DNA of 64,000 bases from Clostridia bacterium (GTDB lineage: Bacteria > Bacillota > Clostridia > Christensenellales > Aristaeellaceae): assembly GCA_017936765.1 (NCBI GenBank), contig JAGBEX010000004.1, forward strand, positions 1 to 64,000. The letters run 5' to 3'. Under the pieces are notes generated by a model. That model saw nothing but the letters and a program-made list of their open reading frames with translations. It was not told the origin of the DNA and did not search any database. Of this stretch, positions 24,384 through 33,338 are shown piece by piece. The position numbers were made by a program, and so were the translations under genes. Every line of letters starts with the position of its first letter. Position 1 is the first letter of the stretch.

Positions 24384-26462
24384 ATGATTCGCCGTTACGA
24401 TTTCGGCTCTCCCATCCATACCGGTGCGGTGGTGCGGGAGCTTGCCGTTGAAAACGCTGCTGTGCCTTTCTTTGCCACCGAGGTGCAGGAGGGCAGGGTC
24501 AGCTTTACCATCCATATGGATGTGGATGACCTGGTGTTTGGCCTGGGCGAGAGCCTGCGGGGCATCAACAAGCGCGGCCACCTGTACCGTGCCTGGAACT
24601 CCGACGATTTCTCCCACACGGAGAACAAGGCCAGCATCTACGCCTCCCACAACCTGCTGCTGTTCAGCGGCAGGGAGAAGCTCTTTGGCGTGTATTTCGA
24701 CGATCCCGGCGCCATGGAGTTCGACCTGGGCTACACCCGGGGCGATACCGCCGTCATCACCTCCGAGAACGGCGACCTGAGCGTGTACATCATCGAGGCT
24801 GACAGCCTCACCGCTATCTGCAAGGAGTTCCGCGGACTCATCGGCCGCAGCTATCTGCCGCCCAAGTGGGCCTTTGGCTACATCCAGTCCCGCTGGGGCT
24901 ATTCCTCCGATCCGGAGGTGCGCAATGTGGTGAAGGAGCATCGCGACCGCCACATCCCCCTGGACGGCGTGTGCATGGATATCGACTACATGGAGGACTT
25001 CAAGGACTTCACCTGGAACAAAAAGAGCTTCCCCGACCTGCGGAAGTTCAACGCTGATATGCGGGCGGATCACATCCGGCTGATCCCCATCATCGATGCG
25101 GGCGTGAAGCAGCTGAAGGGCTACGACACCTGCGACGTGGGCCTGAAGAAGGACTACTTTGTGAAGAAGGCCGACGGTAAGCCCTTTGTGGGCGCGGTGT
25201 GGCCTGGCCGCAGCTATTTCCCGGATTTCCTGCGGGAGGACGTGCGCACCTGGTTCGGCGGCGAATACAGCAAGCTGATGGACGAGGGCATCGAGGGCTT
25301 TTGGAACGACATGAACGAGCCGGCGCTGTTCTACTCCGAGGAGAGCATTGCCGAGGCCTTTGCCGTGGCGGACAAGCTGCGCAATGAAAACCTGGACATC
25401 CACAGCGCCTTTGCACTGAAGGACGCCTTTAACGGCACGGCCAACAACATGGAGGACTACCGCCGCTTCTACCACGAAGTGGACGGCCAGACCATCCGCC
25501 ACGACAAGATCCACAACCTCTACGGCGCTTACATGACCCGCGCCGCTGCCGAGGGCTTCCGCCGGTATGACAGCAGCAAGCGCTTCCTGCTGTTCAGCCG
25601 CGCCAGCTTTGTGGGCGCTCATCGCTATGGCGGCGTGTGGCAGGGCGACAATTCCTCCTGGTGGAGCCACATCAAGCTGAATTTGCAGATGCTTCCTTCC
25701 CTGAATATGTGCGGCTTCCTCTACAGCGGCGCCGACCTGGGCGGCTTCAGCTGCAACACCACCGAGGATCTGATGCTCCGCTGGCTGCAGCTGGGCGTGT
25801 TCAGCCCCCTGATGCGCAACCACTCCGCCGACCACACCCGTGAGCAGGAGGTCTACCGCTTTGCCAACTGGGAGGACATGCGGGACATCCTCACCGTGCG
25901 CTATGGCCTGCTGCCCTACCTGTACAGCGAGTTCATGAAGGCCGCCCTTTCCGACGGGATGTACTTCCGCCCCCTGGCCTTTGACTATCCCACCGATGAT
26001 GTGGCCTGCCGGGTGGAGGATCAGGTGATGCTGGGCAGCGACTGCATGATCGCCCCCGTGTACGAGCAGAACGCCCGTGGCCGCCATGTGTACCTGCCTG
26101 AGGATATGCTGATGGTGCGCTTCCGTTCTGCCACGGACTACGACCTGACCCCCATGGAGGCCGGGCATTACTGGATCGAGCTGGCGCTGAACGAAATGCC
26201 CCTGTTCATCCGCCGCGGCCATGTGGTTCCCCTGGCCAAGCCTGCGGAGTATGTGGAGGGCATCGACTTCACCGACCTGCGCCTGCTGGGCTGGCTGGAC
26301 GAGGGCGTGACCACCACCCTCTACAACGACGATGGCCAGACCACCGAGCCTGTGCTGGAAAGCGGCCTCACCACCATCACCGTGACGGTGGAGGGCGAGA
26401 ACGTCAACGCCCGGGGCGAGGGACTGACGCTGAATGTGGATGATGTGATCGTGGGCGAATAA
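24384..26462 (+). CDS. GH31 alpha-glucosidase family enzyme
   Basis: The 692-residue protein has an N-terminal beta-sandwich, a TIM barrel and C-terminal beta domains. The nucleophile is Asp309 in FWNDMNEP and the acid/base is Asp422 in WQGDNSSWW. No signal peptide is seen, so it acts on imported alpha-glucosides, isomalto-oligosaccharides or related sugars; alpha-xylosidase activity cannot be ruled out by sequence alone. I chose ATG 24384 because the protein alignment begins naturally there; the upstream ATG at 24360 is possible and ribosome sites are weak for both. It may share glucan metabolism with the phosphorylase at the window start. Confidence 0.92.
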   Translation: MIRRYDFGSPIHTGAVVRELAVENAAVPFFATEVQEGRVSFTIHMDVDDLVFGLGESLRGINKRGHLYRAWNSDDFSHTENKASIYASHNLLLFSGREKLFGVYFDDPGAMEFDLGYTRGDTAVITSENGDLSVYIIEADSLTAICKEFRGLIGRSYLPPKWAFGYIQSRWGYSSDPEVRNVVKEHRDRHIPLDGVCMDIDYMEDFKDFTWNKKSFPDLRKFNADMRADHIRLIPIIDAGVKQLKGYDTCDVGLKKDYFVKKADGKPFVGAVWPGRSYFPDFLREDVRTWFGGEYSKLMDEGIEGFWNDMNEPALFYSEESIAEAFAVADKLRNENLDIHSAFALKDAFNGTANNMEDYRRFYHEVDGQTIRHDKIHNLYGAYMTRAAAEGFRRYDSSKRFLLFSRASFVGAHRYGGVWQGDNSSWWSHIKLNLQMLPSLNMCGFLYSGADLGGFSCNTTEDLMLRWLQLGVFSPLMRNHSADHTREQEVYRFANWEDMRDILTVRYGLLPYLYSEFMKAALSDGMYFRPLAFDYPTDDVACRVEDQVMLGSDCMIAPVYEQNARGRHVYLPEDMLMVRFRSATDYDLTPMEAGHYWIELALNEMPLFIRRGHVVPLAKPAEYVEGIDFTDLRLLGWLDEGVTTTLYNDDGQTTEPVLESGLTTITVTVEGENVNARGEGLTLNVDDVIVGE

Positions 26463-26468
26463 ATCAAA

Positions 26469-26509
26469 AGAAAACGGCTGCTTTCCTTTGCTGGAGAGCA
26501 GCCGTTTTG
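26469..26509. terminator. Bidirectional terminator between convergent genes
   Basis: AAAACGGCTGCT and AGCAGCCGTTTT form a long stem with A and T runs at its ends, serving GH31 (plus) and the small minus-strand gene. Confidence 0.85.
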
Positions 26510-26514
26510 TTGTA

Positions 26515-26871
26515 TTACAGGTCGATGCGGACCCGGAAGCCCTTGGTCGATTCAAGCGAAAACAGCGGCAGGCCGCGCATGAGGTATTTGCTGTCCTTCA
26601 GCACGGCGAACATTTCACGAGCCTGTTCCTCGGTGATGGGCGGGTCAAGCCGTTCGGCTTTTTGCACATCCTCCAGGGAGATCAGGTCGTCCACATCCAC
26701 CTCGCCCTGGGTGCGCCAGGCAGCTTCCAGCTTCTTTTCATATTCCTTGCGTGCCTGGGCGGAGACGGACTTGGCCATCAGGTACATGCCAACCTTGCTG
26801 AACAGGAATCCCGTGGGGATCCAGAAGGTTTTGTCAGCATCCTTGCGGGGGTCATAAATGCGAATCTTCAT
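26515..26871 (-). CDS. Hypothetical partner of the XRE regulator (SHOCT-like)
   Basis: The 118-residue protein starts MKIRIYDPRKDADKTFW. It has a hydrophobic stretch (about residues 18-35), a charged helix (about 40-60) and an acidic C-terminal segment with ITEEQAREMFAVLKDSKY. The layout resembles SHOCT-like proteins encoded beside XRE regulators in Clostridia. The N-terminal part is weakly similar to the C-terminal domain of the regulator upstream (10-bp gap), so the two may bind each other. ATG 26871 is preceded by GAGGTGA; an upstream start at 26916 overlaps the regulator gene. Function is unknown. Confidence 0.65.
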   Translation of the reverse strand: MKIRIYDPRKDADKTFWIPTGFLFSKVGMYLMAKSVSAQARKEYEKKLEAAWRTQGEVDVDDLISLEDVQKAERLDPPITEEQAREMFAVLKDSKYLMRGLPLFSLESTKGFRVRIDL

Positions 26872-26881
26872 CCTGTTCACC

Positions 26882-27403
26882 TCACTCCGTCCAAATGGCC
26901 AGCTTGATGCTGGCATCGTTCACATCCACCAGCTTGCCTGTTACGCCAGATTCGATCATCTGCACAATGGCCTTGTAGTCCAGATTGTGCAGGGCCTGGA
27001 CAGTGGCAGGATTGATCTCGTCCCCGTCTGCGGAGAAAGTGAAGGTGAGCATATTGTAAAGCACCGCATACCGGAAAAAGGCGAAGGGCAGGTTGATGCA
27101 GATGCGGACTTCACCGGGTTCTTCCACGGCCATGCGGACGATCAACTCTTCGGGCTTCCGGGCGGGAGTGTTGGGGGTGGCGGAAGCGTCTTCGCCGGTA
27201 AGCAGCAGGTCGATGCTTACGCCCAGACAGTTGGCCAGGCGGGGCAGCGCCATGATGTCCGGGCAGGACTGTGCGTTCTCCCATTTGCTGACGGCCTGGG
27301 GTGAGATGGCCATCATTTCGGAGAGCGCTTCCTGGGTCAGCCCCTGCTGCTTGCGCAGGGCTTGGATGCGTTTGCCCAGGGAAAGGGATTTCAAGTCGGT
27401 CAT
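26882..27403 (-). CDS. XRE-family transcriptional regulator
   Basis: The 173-residue protein has an N-terminal helix-turn-helix (about residues 8-65: LGKRIQALRKQQGLTQEAL and AVSKWENAQSCPDI) and a C-terminal domain (about 85-173) with two hydrophobic strands. ATG 27403 follows AAAGGAGG. Direct repeats GGTTGAGTTG at 27446-27455 and 27467-27476 overlap its own promoter, which suggests autoregulation. The target genes beyond the operon and the inducing signal are unknown. Confidence 0.88.
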   Translation of the reverse strand: MTDLKSLSLGKRIQALRKQQGLTQEALSEMMAISPQAVSKWENAQSCPDIMALPRLANCLGVSIDLLLTGEDASATPNTPARKPEELIVRMAVEEPGEVRICINLPFAFFRYAVLYNMLTFTFSADGDEINPATVQALHNLDYKAIVQMIESGVTGKLVDVNDASIKLAIWTE

Positions 27404-27428
27404 GGGATGTCCTCCTTTCGATGGCCAT

Positions 27429-27476
27429 ATCGTAGCACAACGGGTGGTTGAGTTGAAGGGAACAACGGTTGAGTTG
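27429..27476 (-). promoter_or_regulatory. Promoter and 21-bp-spaced direct repeats of the XRE operon
   Basis: Minus strand TACGAT -10 (27429-27434) and TTCAAC -35 (27452-27457) with a 17-bp spacer. Two identical 10-bp copies of GGTTGAGTTG (plus strand) start 21 bp apart, two helical turns, and the first overlaps the -35 box. Confidence 0.55.
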
Positions 27477-27485
27477 GCCTGTTTT

Positions 27486-27515
27486 GACGAAAAACCGCAG
27501 CGGTTATGTCGCTGC
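27486..27515 (-). terminator. Terminator of rqcH
   Basis: CCGCAGCGACATAACCGCTGCGG hairpin followed by TTTTT on the minus strand. Confidence 0.85.
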
Positions 27516-27523
27516 GGCATGGG

Positions 27524-29248
27524 TTATTCTTCGATCAGCCTGATCTTCCGCACATCCGCTTCGGTCACGGTCATGAACAGGGTCTTCTGATTGGTGTAGA
27601 TCATCATGCCCGGCGCAGCGCCGCTGGGCTTTTTCACGTGGCGGCGAAGGGTGTAGTCGATGGGGACGGAGGAAGAACGCTGCCCCTTGGAATACCAGGC
27701 GGCCAGGATGGCGGCCTCCTTCAGGGTCTGGTCGGGCAGGTCACCCTCGTGGTGGACGATGACGTGGCTGCCGGGCATATCCTTGGCGTGAAGCCACCAC
27801 TCGTTGGGGCGGGCGCCGGTGGTGAGGCGATCGTTCTGGGCGGCGTTCTTGCCCACCTCCATCAGGATGCCGTCGCTGGATTCATACTTGTAGGGCTTCG
27901 ACTTGGGCAGGGCGCGCTGCTGGCGGCGGTTGGTGTTGCGCTTCATGTAGCCGGTGCGCACCAGCTCCTGGCGGATCTCCTCCAATTCGCTTTCGCCCAC
28001 GCACTTGCCCACGTCCAGCAGCATGGTCTCCAGGTAGTTCAGCTCTTCCAGCGTTTTTTCCTTCTGCTGGGCGGCGGTCTCCCGGGCGGAGCGTGCCTTC
28101 TGGTATTTCTTGAAGTACCGCTGGGCGTTCTGGGTGGGGGTGAGCTGAATGTCCAGGGGAATCACGATGCTGCCGCCGTTTTCATCGTAGAAATTGGGCA
28201 GCTCGGCCTGCTGCATACCCTTGCGGAGCTGCCACAGGTTGGCGTTGAGGATCTCACCCATGAGGCGGAATTCCTCCATGCGGGCGGCGGAGGCCAGCTC
28301 TTCCTCCTGCAAGGCCAGCTTCTTTTCGCAGCGCTCGATCTGCCCCTTCAGCAGGCGCACCATGGAGGCGCTCTTCTGGTTGATGCGATCCTGAGCGTCC
28401 CTGACGCCAAAGTAGCGCTCCAGGGCAGCGGACAGAGAGTCGTATTCCTTCTGCATATCCAGGGGCTGGCTCAGGTAGGGGAAGGCGAACACGTCCAGGG
28501 CGTCGCCCATGTCGTCCGCCAGCACCCGGGGCGCGGCCATGTCCGGCAGGCGGCGCAGAAGGTCGGCCAGGCGGGCGGCGGCTTCCGGCAGATCGCAGTT
28601 GGCCACCCGGAAGGCCAGCTCCTTAGCGGCAGGGTTGGACAGGCCGGAAACGCTGGCGGCCAGCGCCTTGTGCAGGGGGACATCCCCCTGGGCCAGCAGC
28701 TTGGCATGGAGCGTCTCGGCGGTGATGTCCTCCGGCTGCAGCTTGTCCTGGGCAGGGGGCGGCAGGTAGGTGAGGCCGGGCTGGATCTGCCGCACGCGGC
28801 TCATTTCCATGTTCACGTGGCGGGCGGCTTCCAATATCTTGTCCTGCCCGTCCACCAATATCAGGTTGGAGTGCCGCCCCATGACCTCCAATATCAGGCG
28901 GCGCAGCACATGGTCGCCCAGCTCGTCCACCACATCCACATCGATGTACACGATGCGGTCGCCGCCGATCTGTGTCACGCTCTGCACCCTTCCGCCCAGC
29001 AGCTGCTTGCGCAGCAGCATACAGAACATGGGCGGCTCCAGCGGGTTGGGGAAGTTCGAAACGGTGAGGTGGCAACGGGCGTTGTTGGGGGAGGCGCACA
29101 AAAGCAGCTTTTTGTTTTCACTCCCGGCGCGGATCAGCAGGATCACGGTGTCCTTCTCCGGCTGGGTGATCTTATCGATACGGCCACCGCACAGGGCTGC
29201 GTGAAGCTCCCTGGCGGCAAAGCCGATGGTGAGTCCGTCCATAGGCAT
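27524..29248 (-). CDS. rqcH: RqcH (NFACT family ribosome quality control factor)
   Basis: The 574-residue protein binds obstructed 50S subunits and directs addition of C-terminal alanine tails for degradation. Domains in order are NFACT-N (1-about 180), helix-hairpin-helix, long coiled coil (about 280-430) and NFACT-R (about 450-560, PNEWWLHAKDMPGSHVI). The conserved Asp97-Arg98 pair needed for tRNA-Ala selection in B. subtilis is present at exactly these positions if the ATG at 29248 is used, which also has AAGGAGG upstream. This supports an active tailing enzyme. The fibronectin-binding annotation common for this family is outdated. Confidence 0.95.
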   Translation of the reverse strand: MPMDGLTIGFAARELHAALCGGRIDKITQPEKDTVILLIRAGSENKKLLLCASPNNARCHLTVSNFPNPLEPPMFCMLLRKQLLGGRVQSVTQIGGDRIVYIDVDVVDELGDHVLRRLILEVMGRHSNLILVDGQDKILEAARHVNMEMSRVRQIQPGLTYLPPPAQDKLQPEDITAETLHAKLLAQGDVPLHKALAASVSGLSNPAAKELAFRVANCDLPEAAARLADLLRRLPDMAAPRVLADDMGDALDVFAFPYLSQPLDMQKEYDSLSAALERYFGVRDAQDRINQKSASMVRLLKGQIERCEKKLALQEEELASAARMEEFRLMGEILNANLWQLRKGMQQAELPNFYDENGGSIVIPLDIQLTPTQNAQRYFKKYQKARSARETAAQQKEKTLEELNYLETMLLDVGKCVGESELEEIRQELVRTGYMKRNTNRRQQRALPKSKPYKYESSDGILMEVGKNAAQNDRLTTGARPNEWWLHAKDMPGSHVIVHHEGDLPDQTLKEAAILAAWYSKGQRSSSVPIDYTLRRHVKKPSGAAPGMMIYTNQKTLFMTVTEADVRKIRLIEE

Positions 29249-29431
29249 GGGGAAGTTCCTCCTTCCGGTGTCCCTGCTATTATACGGCATTTTGCCCAAA
29301 TTGCAAAGGAAAACCGCAGAAGGCGCCGAACAGGAAAAAAGATAAGTTTTTTGTTGAAACAGCGAAACATTTGTCGGCTATGCGCGACTAACAAATGGAA
29401 GCAGCAAAACCGGCCGGGAAGGAGGCGCTGC

Positions 29432-29920
29432 ATGGAAGACTTTGAGAAAATGTGTCACCAGGAATACCAAACGGTGCAGAAGTTCCTGCTGCGCCTGAGC
29501 GGCAATGCCGCCCTGGCGGAGGAGCTGACCCAGGAGACCTTCTACCAGGCCATGCGCAAGTGGAAGACCTTCCGCAACCAATGCGCGGTGTCCACCTGGC
29601 TGTGCGGCATTGCCAAGAACCTGTTTTACACCTACTGCCGCAAGCCCAGGCCAGCCCCCATCGACCAGGTGCCGGAAAAGCCGGGGGAGGACTTTGTGGA
29701 TACGCTCTTGGACAAGGAGCAGCGCCTGCAGGCCCATCGCCTGCTGCACAGCCTGCCCGAACCCTATCGGGAGGTGGTGACCCTGCGCACCTTTGGCGAG
29801 CTGACCCACCAGGAGATCGGCACGCTGTTTGGCAAGCCGGAGCGCTGGGCGCGGGTGACCTATTACCGGGGCAGGCAGATGCTTGTCCGACTGATGAAGG
29901 GAGAAGAGATCGATGAGTGA
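29432..29920 (+). CDS. ECF-type RNA polymerase sigma factor (copy 1)
   Basis: The 162-residue protein has sigma region 2 (about 10-75, with LAEELTQETFYQAMRKWKTF) and region 4 (about 105-155, LPEPYREVVTLRTFGELTHQEIG). ATG 29432 follows GGAAGGAGG. Its stop overlaps the start of the zinc-finger anti-sigma gene by 8 bp, the standard sigma/anti-sigma pairing. A TGAAAC motif at 29355-29360 could be part of an autoregulated promoter. A close paralogue is at 63703. Confidence 0.92.
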   Translation: MEDFEKMCHQEYQTVQKFLLRLSGNAALAEELTQETFYQAMRKWKTFRNQCAVSTWLCGIAKNLFYTYCRKPRPAPIDQVPEKPGEDFVDTLLDKEQRLQAHRLLHSLPEPYREVVTLRTFGELTHQEIGTLFGKPERWARVTYYRGRQMLVRLMKGEEIDE

Positions 29921-30890
29921 TAAGAAGCAATTGCCCGATAAGTGCGCCGTGACCCGCGACCTGATGCCCCTGTGCATCGACGGCACCGCCAGCGAGGCCA
30001 GCCAGCGCCGGGTGAAAAAGCACGTGGTGGATTGCCCGCCCTGTGCCACGGTGTATCAGGAAATGCAGACCCAGATCGACCTGGATACGCCCGACCAGCA
30101 GGAGGCGGCACAATTCGACACCGCCGTGAAAAAGGTGAAGCACAAGCACGCCTGGCGCAAGCTGCGCAATGTGCTGCTGGGTGTGCTGCTGGCGCTGGTG
30201 GTGTGCGCCGGGGCGGCCTATGGCTACTACTGGTACTTTGTGGAGGAAGTGCCCTTGCCGGTGGATATGTATGAGATGCGGGCTGTGCTGCGCTCGCCCC
30301 AGAGCGAGGAAACGCCCGTGGTGATCAAAACCACTAACCTGCCCAAGCCTGCCGAACTGCACGTGGAGCTGCACTACGATGGAACCATCATCAATGGTGA
30401 CAATTCCTTTGCACCCAGCTGGGTGATGTACATCTGGGCGACCACCACCCGCTCGGTGAATCTGGATACCTGCGGTTATACGGACAACAATTACTACGCC
30501 TTTGATCAGGTGCTGGAAGGCGAAAACAACTATGATGCCGGTGTTTTCATGATCAACGGCGCGCAGTATGACGTGCATACCATCTACAAGGGTGCTGCCG
30601 ATGGGGAGCATACGCTGCTGTTCAAGCGCGACATGACGGGCTACGACATGAAGTGGAGTAGCGAAAACGGCACCGTGCTGCGCAACGTGGCTTCCCTGGA
30701 CTTTGTGCATAACGAGAAGGCCTCGGCAGCCTATCTCAGCGATCCGCTGTCCACCATCACCCCGGTGGCGACGCAAATGCCCTTTGCCACCATGGAGCCT
30801 GTGGGGCTGGTCGATTCCACCCCGGCTCCTGATGCTGTGGTTCATGCTACCGTTGCGCCTAAGGTGACGAAAGTGCCTACCGGGGATTGA
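29913..30890 (+). CDS. Membrane anti-sigma factor with zinc-finger (ZAS) domain
   Basis: The 325-residue protein has a cytosolic N-terminal zinc-binding domain with HxxxCxxC (His37, Cys41, Cys44), one membrane helix (about 87-107) and a 215-residue extracellular domain with aromatic-rich beta segments and a threonine/proline-rich tail. It should hold the ECF sigma factor at the membrane until an envelope signal arrives. The extracellular domain is not one I recognise, so the signal is unknown. Its last 14 bases overlap the convergent ymxH gene. Confidence 0.85.
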   Translation: MSDKKQLPDKCAVTRDLMPLCIDGTASEASQRRVKKHVVDCPPCATVYQEMQTQIDLDTPDQQEAAQFDTAVKKVKHKHAWRKLRNVLLGVLLALVVCAGAAYGYYWYFVEEVPLPVDMYEMRAVLRSPQSEETPVVIKTTNLPKPAELHVELHYDGTIINGDNSFAPSWVMYIWATTTRSVNLDTCGYTDNNYYAFDQVLEGENNYDAGVFMINGAQYDVHTIYKGAADGEHTLLFKRDMTGYDMKWSSENGTVLRNVASLDFVHNEKASAAYLSDPLSTITPVATQMPFATMEPVGLVDSTPAPDAVVHATVAPKVTKVPTGD

Positions 30891-31134
30891 TGCACTCCAC
30901 GATCTCCACCAGGATCACATCATCGCCGATCTTGCAGATGTTGTCCCAGGGGATCACAATGCCGCAGCGCTCGCCCCGCAGCAGGGCGCTGAGGCTGAAT
31001 TCTCCCGGTACCACCAGGGCGCTGACCCGGCCATCGGCAGCGCAGAACTCGATATCCATGGGCTTGCCCAGGGAGGCGCCCGTGAGGGTGTTGATCACGT
31101 CCTTCTGTTTCAGATCGCCAAGGGTCATGGACAT
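30877..31134 (-). CDS. YlmC/YmxH family sporulation-type PRC-barrel protein
   Basis: The 85-residue protein (MSMTLGDLKQKDVINTLTG) is a single PRC barrel with the family pattern G-x-x-LGxPxDIEF and IPWDNICKIGDDVILV. Homologues are linked to sporulation in Bacillus and Clostridia. ATG 31134 sits 6 bp after GAAAGG. A longer frame to 31431 runs through the repeat region and is not credible. The 3' end overlaps the anti-sigma gene tail-to-tail by 14 bp. Confidence 0.88.
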   Translation of the reverse strand: MSMTLGDLKQKDVINTLTGASLGKPMDIEFCAADGRVSALVVPGEFSLSALLRGERCGIVIPWDNICKIGDDVILVEIVECINPR

Positions 31135-31169
31135 CACCGGCCTTTCGGGATAGCATATGCGTGAAAGGC

Positions 31170-31414
31170 CGGGAATGTGCCAGCCAACCCCGCACTTAGC
31201 CGCAAGCGGCTGCCAGCTCCCCTTGCACAGGGGAGCCTTTTTGCTTTCCCCTTGAGGGAAAGGTGGCCGCAGGCCGGATGAGGTGGAAAGCAGCACACAC
31301 GCCCTGATACTTGGCTGTGCATCTGTAGGGGCGATCTGTGATCGCCCGCACGCCGCACGAAAGCATAGTAGGCAGGTAGTGCAGCATGGCGGGCGAACAC
31401 AGTTCGCCCCTACC
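31170..31414. repeat. Repeat-filled gap: palindromic element and partial MITE
   Basis: The gap 31135-31582 holds a piece of the CCTTGGCTC-type repeat (about 31195-31235, CCGCAAGCGGCTGCCAGCTCC and GGGGAGCC) and a complete paired TGTAGGGGCGA element at 31325-31414. That element has inverted ends (TGTAGGGGCGATC, GAACACAGTTCGCCCCTAC) and a 40-bp core. From about 31440 a T-rich promoter region follows, with TATACT at 31520-31525 before the NifU-like gene. No gene is seen. Confidence 0.7.
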
Positions 31415-31582
31415 GGTATCACAAGCAGCACTATTGCTTTTGACGCGCAGCGAAAAACTTTGATAATTTTCTCACAGAATCCGTGAATTCCCCCTGTTCA
31501 GACCGGGAAAAGTGTGCTATACTATCATGGACAATGAATGTCCCCATGTCACGACTATCTCATGATAGGAGGAACCAATCCG

Positions 31583-32284
31583 ATGCTTTACACCAAGGAA
31601 GTTGAAGAAATGGTATGCGTCGCGAAGGGCCCCAACCACGGCCCCGCGCCCATCCCGGAAGAGGGCAAGTGGATCCAGGCCAAGGAGATCAAGGACATCT
31701 CCGGTCTGACTCACGGTATTGGCTGGTGCGCCCCCCAGCAGGGCACCTGCAAGCTGACCCTGAACGTGAAGGAAGGCGTCATCCAGGAAGCGCTGGTCGA
31801 GACCATCGGCTGCTCCGGCATGACCCACTCCGCCGCCATGGCCAGTGAGATCCTGCCCGGCAAGACCATCCTGGAGGCGCTGAACACCGACCTGGTGTGC
31901 GACGCCATCAACACCGCTATGCGCGAGCTGTTCCTGCAGATCGTGTACGGCCGCACCCAGTCTGCCTTCTCTGACGACGGTCTGCGCATCGGCGCTGGCC
32001 TGGAAGACCTGGGCAAGGGCCTGCGCAGCCAGGTCGGCACCATGTACGGCACCCTGGAAAAGGGCCCCCGCTACCTGGAAATGGCCGAAGGCTATGTGCT
32101 GAAGATCGCCCTGGACAAGGACAACCAGATCTGCGGCTACCAGTTCCTGTCCCTGGGCAAGATGATGGACGCCATCAAGAAGGGCATGGAGCCCAACGAG
32201 GCCTACGAGAAGAACATCGGCACCTACGGCCGCTTCAAGGCCGAAGACGGCGCGGTCGCCTGGATCGACCCCCGCAAGCAGTAA
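31583..32284 (+). CDS. IscU/NifU-like iron-sulfur scaffold protein
   Basis: The 233-residue protein is related to IscU/NifU scaffolds. It carries Cys residues in GWCAPQQGTCKLTLNV and IGCSGMTHSAAMASEI followed by GKTILEAL, which line up with the IscU cysteine ligands and the GCG-x-AxxSS...GKT pattern. A C-terminal domain of about 90 residues is extra. No IscS or SufB is nearby. It is followed 19 bp later by a GGGtGRT-family protein, a pairing I know from database annotations of anaerobes without an assigned pathway. ATG 31583 follows AGGAGG. Fe-S assembly is inferred from homology only. Confidence 0.8.
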   Translation: MLYTKEVEEMVCVAKGPNHGPAPIPEEGKWIQAKEIKDISGLTHGIGWCAPQQGTCKLTLNVKEGVIQEALVETIGCSGMTHSAAMASEILPGKTILEALNTDLVCDAINTAMRELFLQIVYGRTQSAFSDDGLRIGAGLEDLGKGLRSQVGTMYGTLEKGPRYLEMAEGYVLKIALDKDNQICGYQFLSLGKMMDAIKKGMEPNEAYEKNIGTYGRFKAEDGAVAWIDPRKQ

Positions 32285-32303
32285 TTAGAGGAGGTATGTG
32301 ATA

Positions 32304-33320
32304 ATGGCTCTGTTTGAAAACTACGAAGGCCGCATGCCTCAGCTGCAGCCTGTTCTGGAAAAGTACGGCTTTGCCTCCTGGGAAGACCTGAAGGCTTACA
32401 ACAACTCCAAGGGCGTGGACGGCTACGGCATCACCGAAGGCATCCAGCCCATCTGCTTCGAGAATGCTAAGTGGGCCTACGAGCTGGGCGCTGGCATCGC
32501 TCTGAAGAAGGGCGTGAAGACTGCTAAGGAAGCCGCCGTGTGCATCGGCGAAGCCCTGCAGGCCTTCTGCATCCCCGGCTCTGTTGCCGACCAGCGTCAG
32601 GTTGGTCTGGGCCACGGCAATCTGGGCGCTATGCTGCTGGACGAAGCCACCGAGTGCTTCGCTTTCCTGGCTGGCCACGAGTCCTTCGCTGCTGCTGAAG
32701 GCGCCATCGGCATCGCCCGCAATGCCAACAAGGTTCGTAAGAACCCCCTGCGCGTGATCCTGAACGGCCTGGGCAAGGACGCCGCCATGATCATCAGCCG
32801 CATCAACGGCTTCACCTATGTGGAGACCAAGTACGACTACCTGTCTGCCGACGTGAAGGAAGACCACGCTCTGACCGTTGTGAAGACCGTGGCTTACTCC
32901 GATGGCGAGCGCGCCAAGGTCAACTGCTACGGCGCTGACGACGTGCGCGAGGGCGTTGCCATCATGTGGCACGAGGGCGTGGGCGTTTCCATCACCGGTA
33001 ACTCCACCAACCCCACCCGCTTCCAGCACCCCGTTGCCGGCACCTACAAGAAGGAAATGATCGAGGCTGGCAAGAAGTACTTCTCCGTTGCCTCCGGCGG
33101 CGGCACCGGCCGTACCCTGCATCCCGACAACATGGCTGCTGGCCCTGCCTCCTACGGCATGACCGACACCCTGGGCCGTATGCACTCCGACGCTCAGTTC
33201 GCCGGCTCCTCTTCCGTGCCTGCTCACGTGGAGATGATGGGCCTGATCGGCATGGGCAACAACCCCATGGTTGGCGCTACCGTCGCCGTGGCTGTGGCCG
33301 TGGAGAACGCCTCCAAGTAA
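32304..33320 (+). CDS. GGGtGRT family protein
   Basis: The 338-residue protein contains the family-naming motif SGGGTGRTLHPDNMAAGPAS (about residue 262). It also has several glycine-rich, highly conserved-looking stretches (GLGHGNLGAM, GVSITGNSTNPTRFQHP, GLIGMGNNPMVGATVAVAVA). There is no signal peptide. No biochemical role is known to me. Codon use is strongly biased to a few codons, as in highly expressed genes, and it is the second gene of an operon with the IscU-like scaffold. A role in iron-sulfur or metal-cofactor handling is the simplest inference from context. Confidence 0.85.
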   Translation: MALFENYEGRMPQLQPVLEKYGFASWEDLKAYNNSKGVDGYGITEGIQPICFENAKWAYELGAGIALKKGVKTAKEAAVCIGEALQAFCIPGSVADQRQVGLGHGNLGAMLLDEATECFAFLAGHESFAAAEGAIGIARNANKVRKNPLRVILNGLGKDAAMIISRINGFTYVETKYDYLSADVKEDHALTVVKTVAYSDGERAKVNCYGADDVREGVAIMWHEGVGVSITGNSTNPTRFQHPVAGTYKKEMIEAGKKYFSVASGGGTGRTLHPDNMAAGPASYGMTDTLGRMHSDAQFAGSSSVPAHVEMMGLIGMGNNPMVGATVAVAVAVENASK

Positions 33321-33338
33321 GTTCTTTCAACGCTTACA

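Noticed and set aside
31135-31431. N-terminal extension of the YmxH protein
   Set aside because: The frame runs through palindromic repeats and lacks a ribosome site; ATG 31134 fits the family length.
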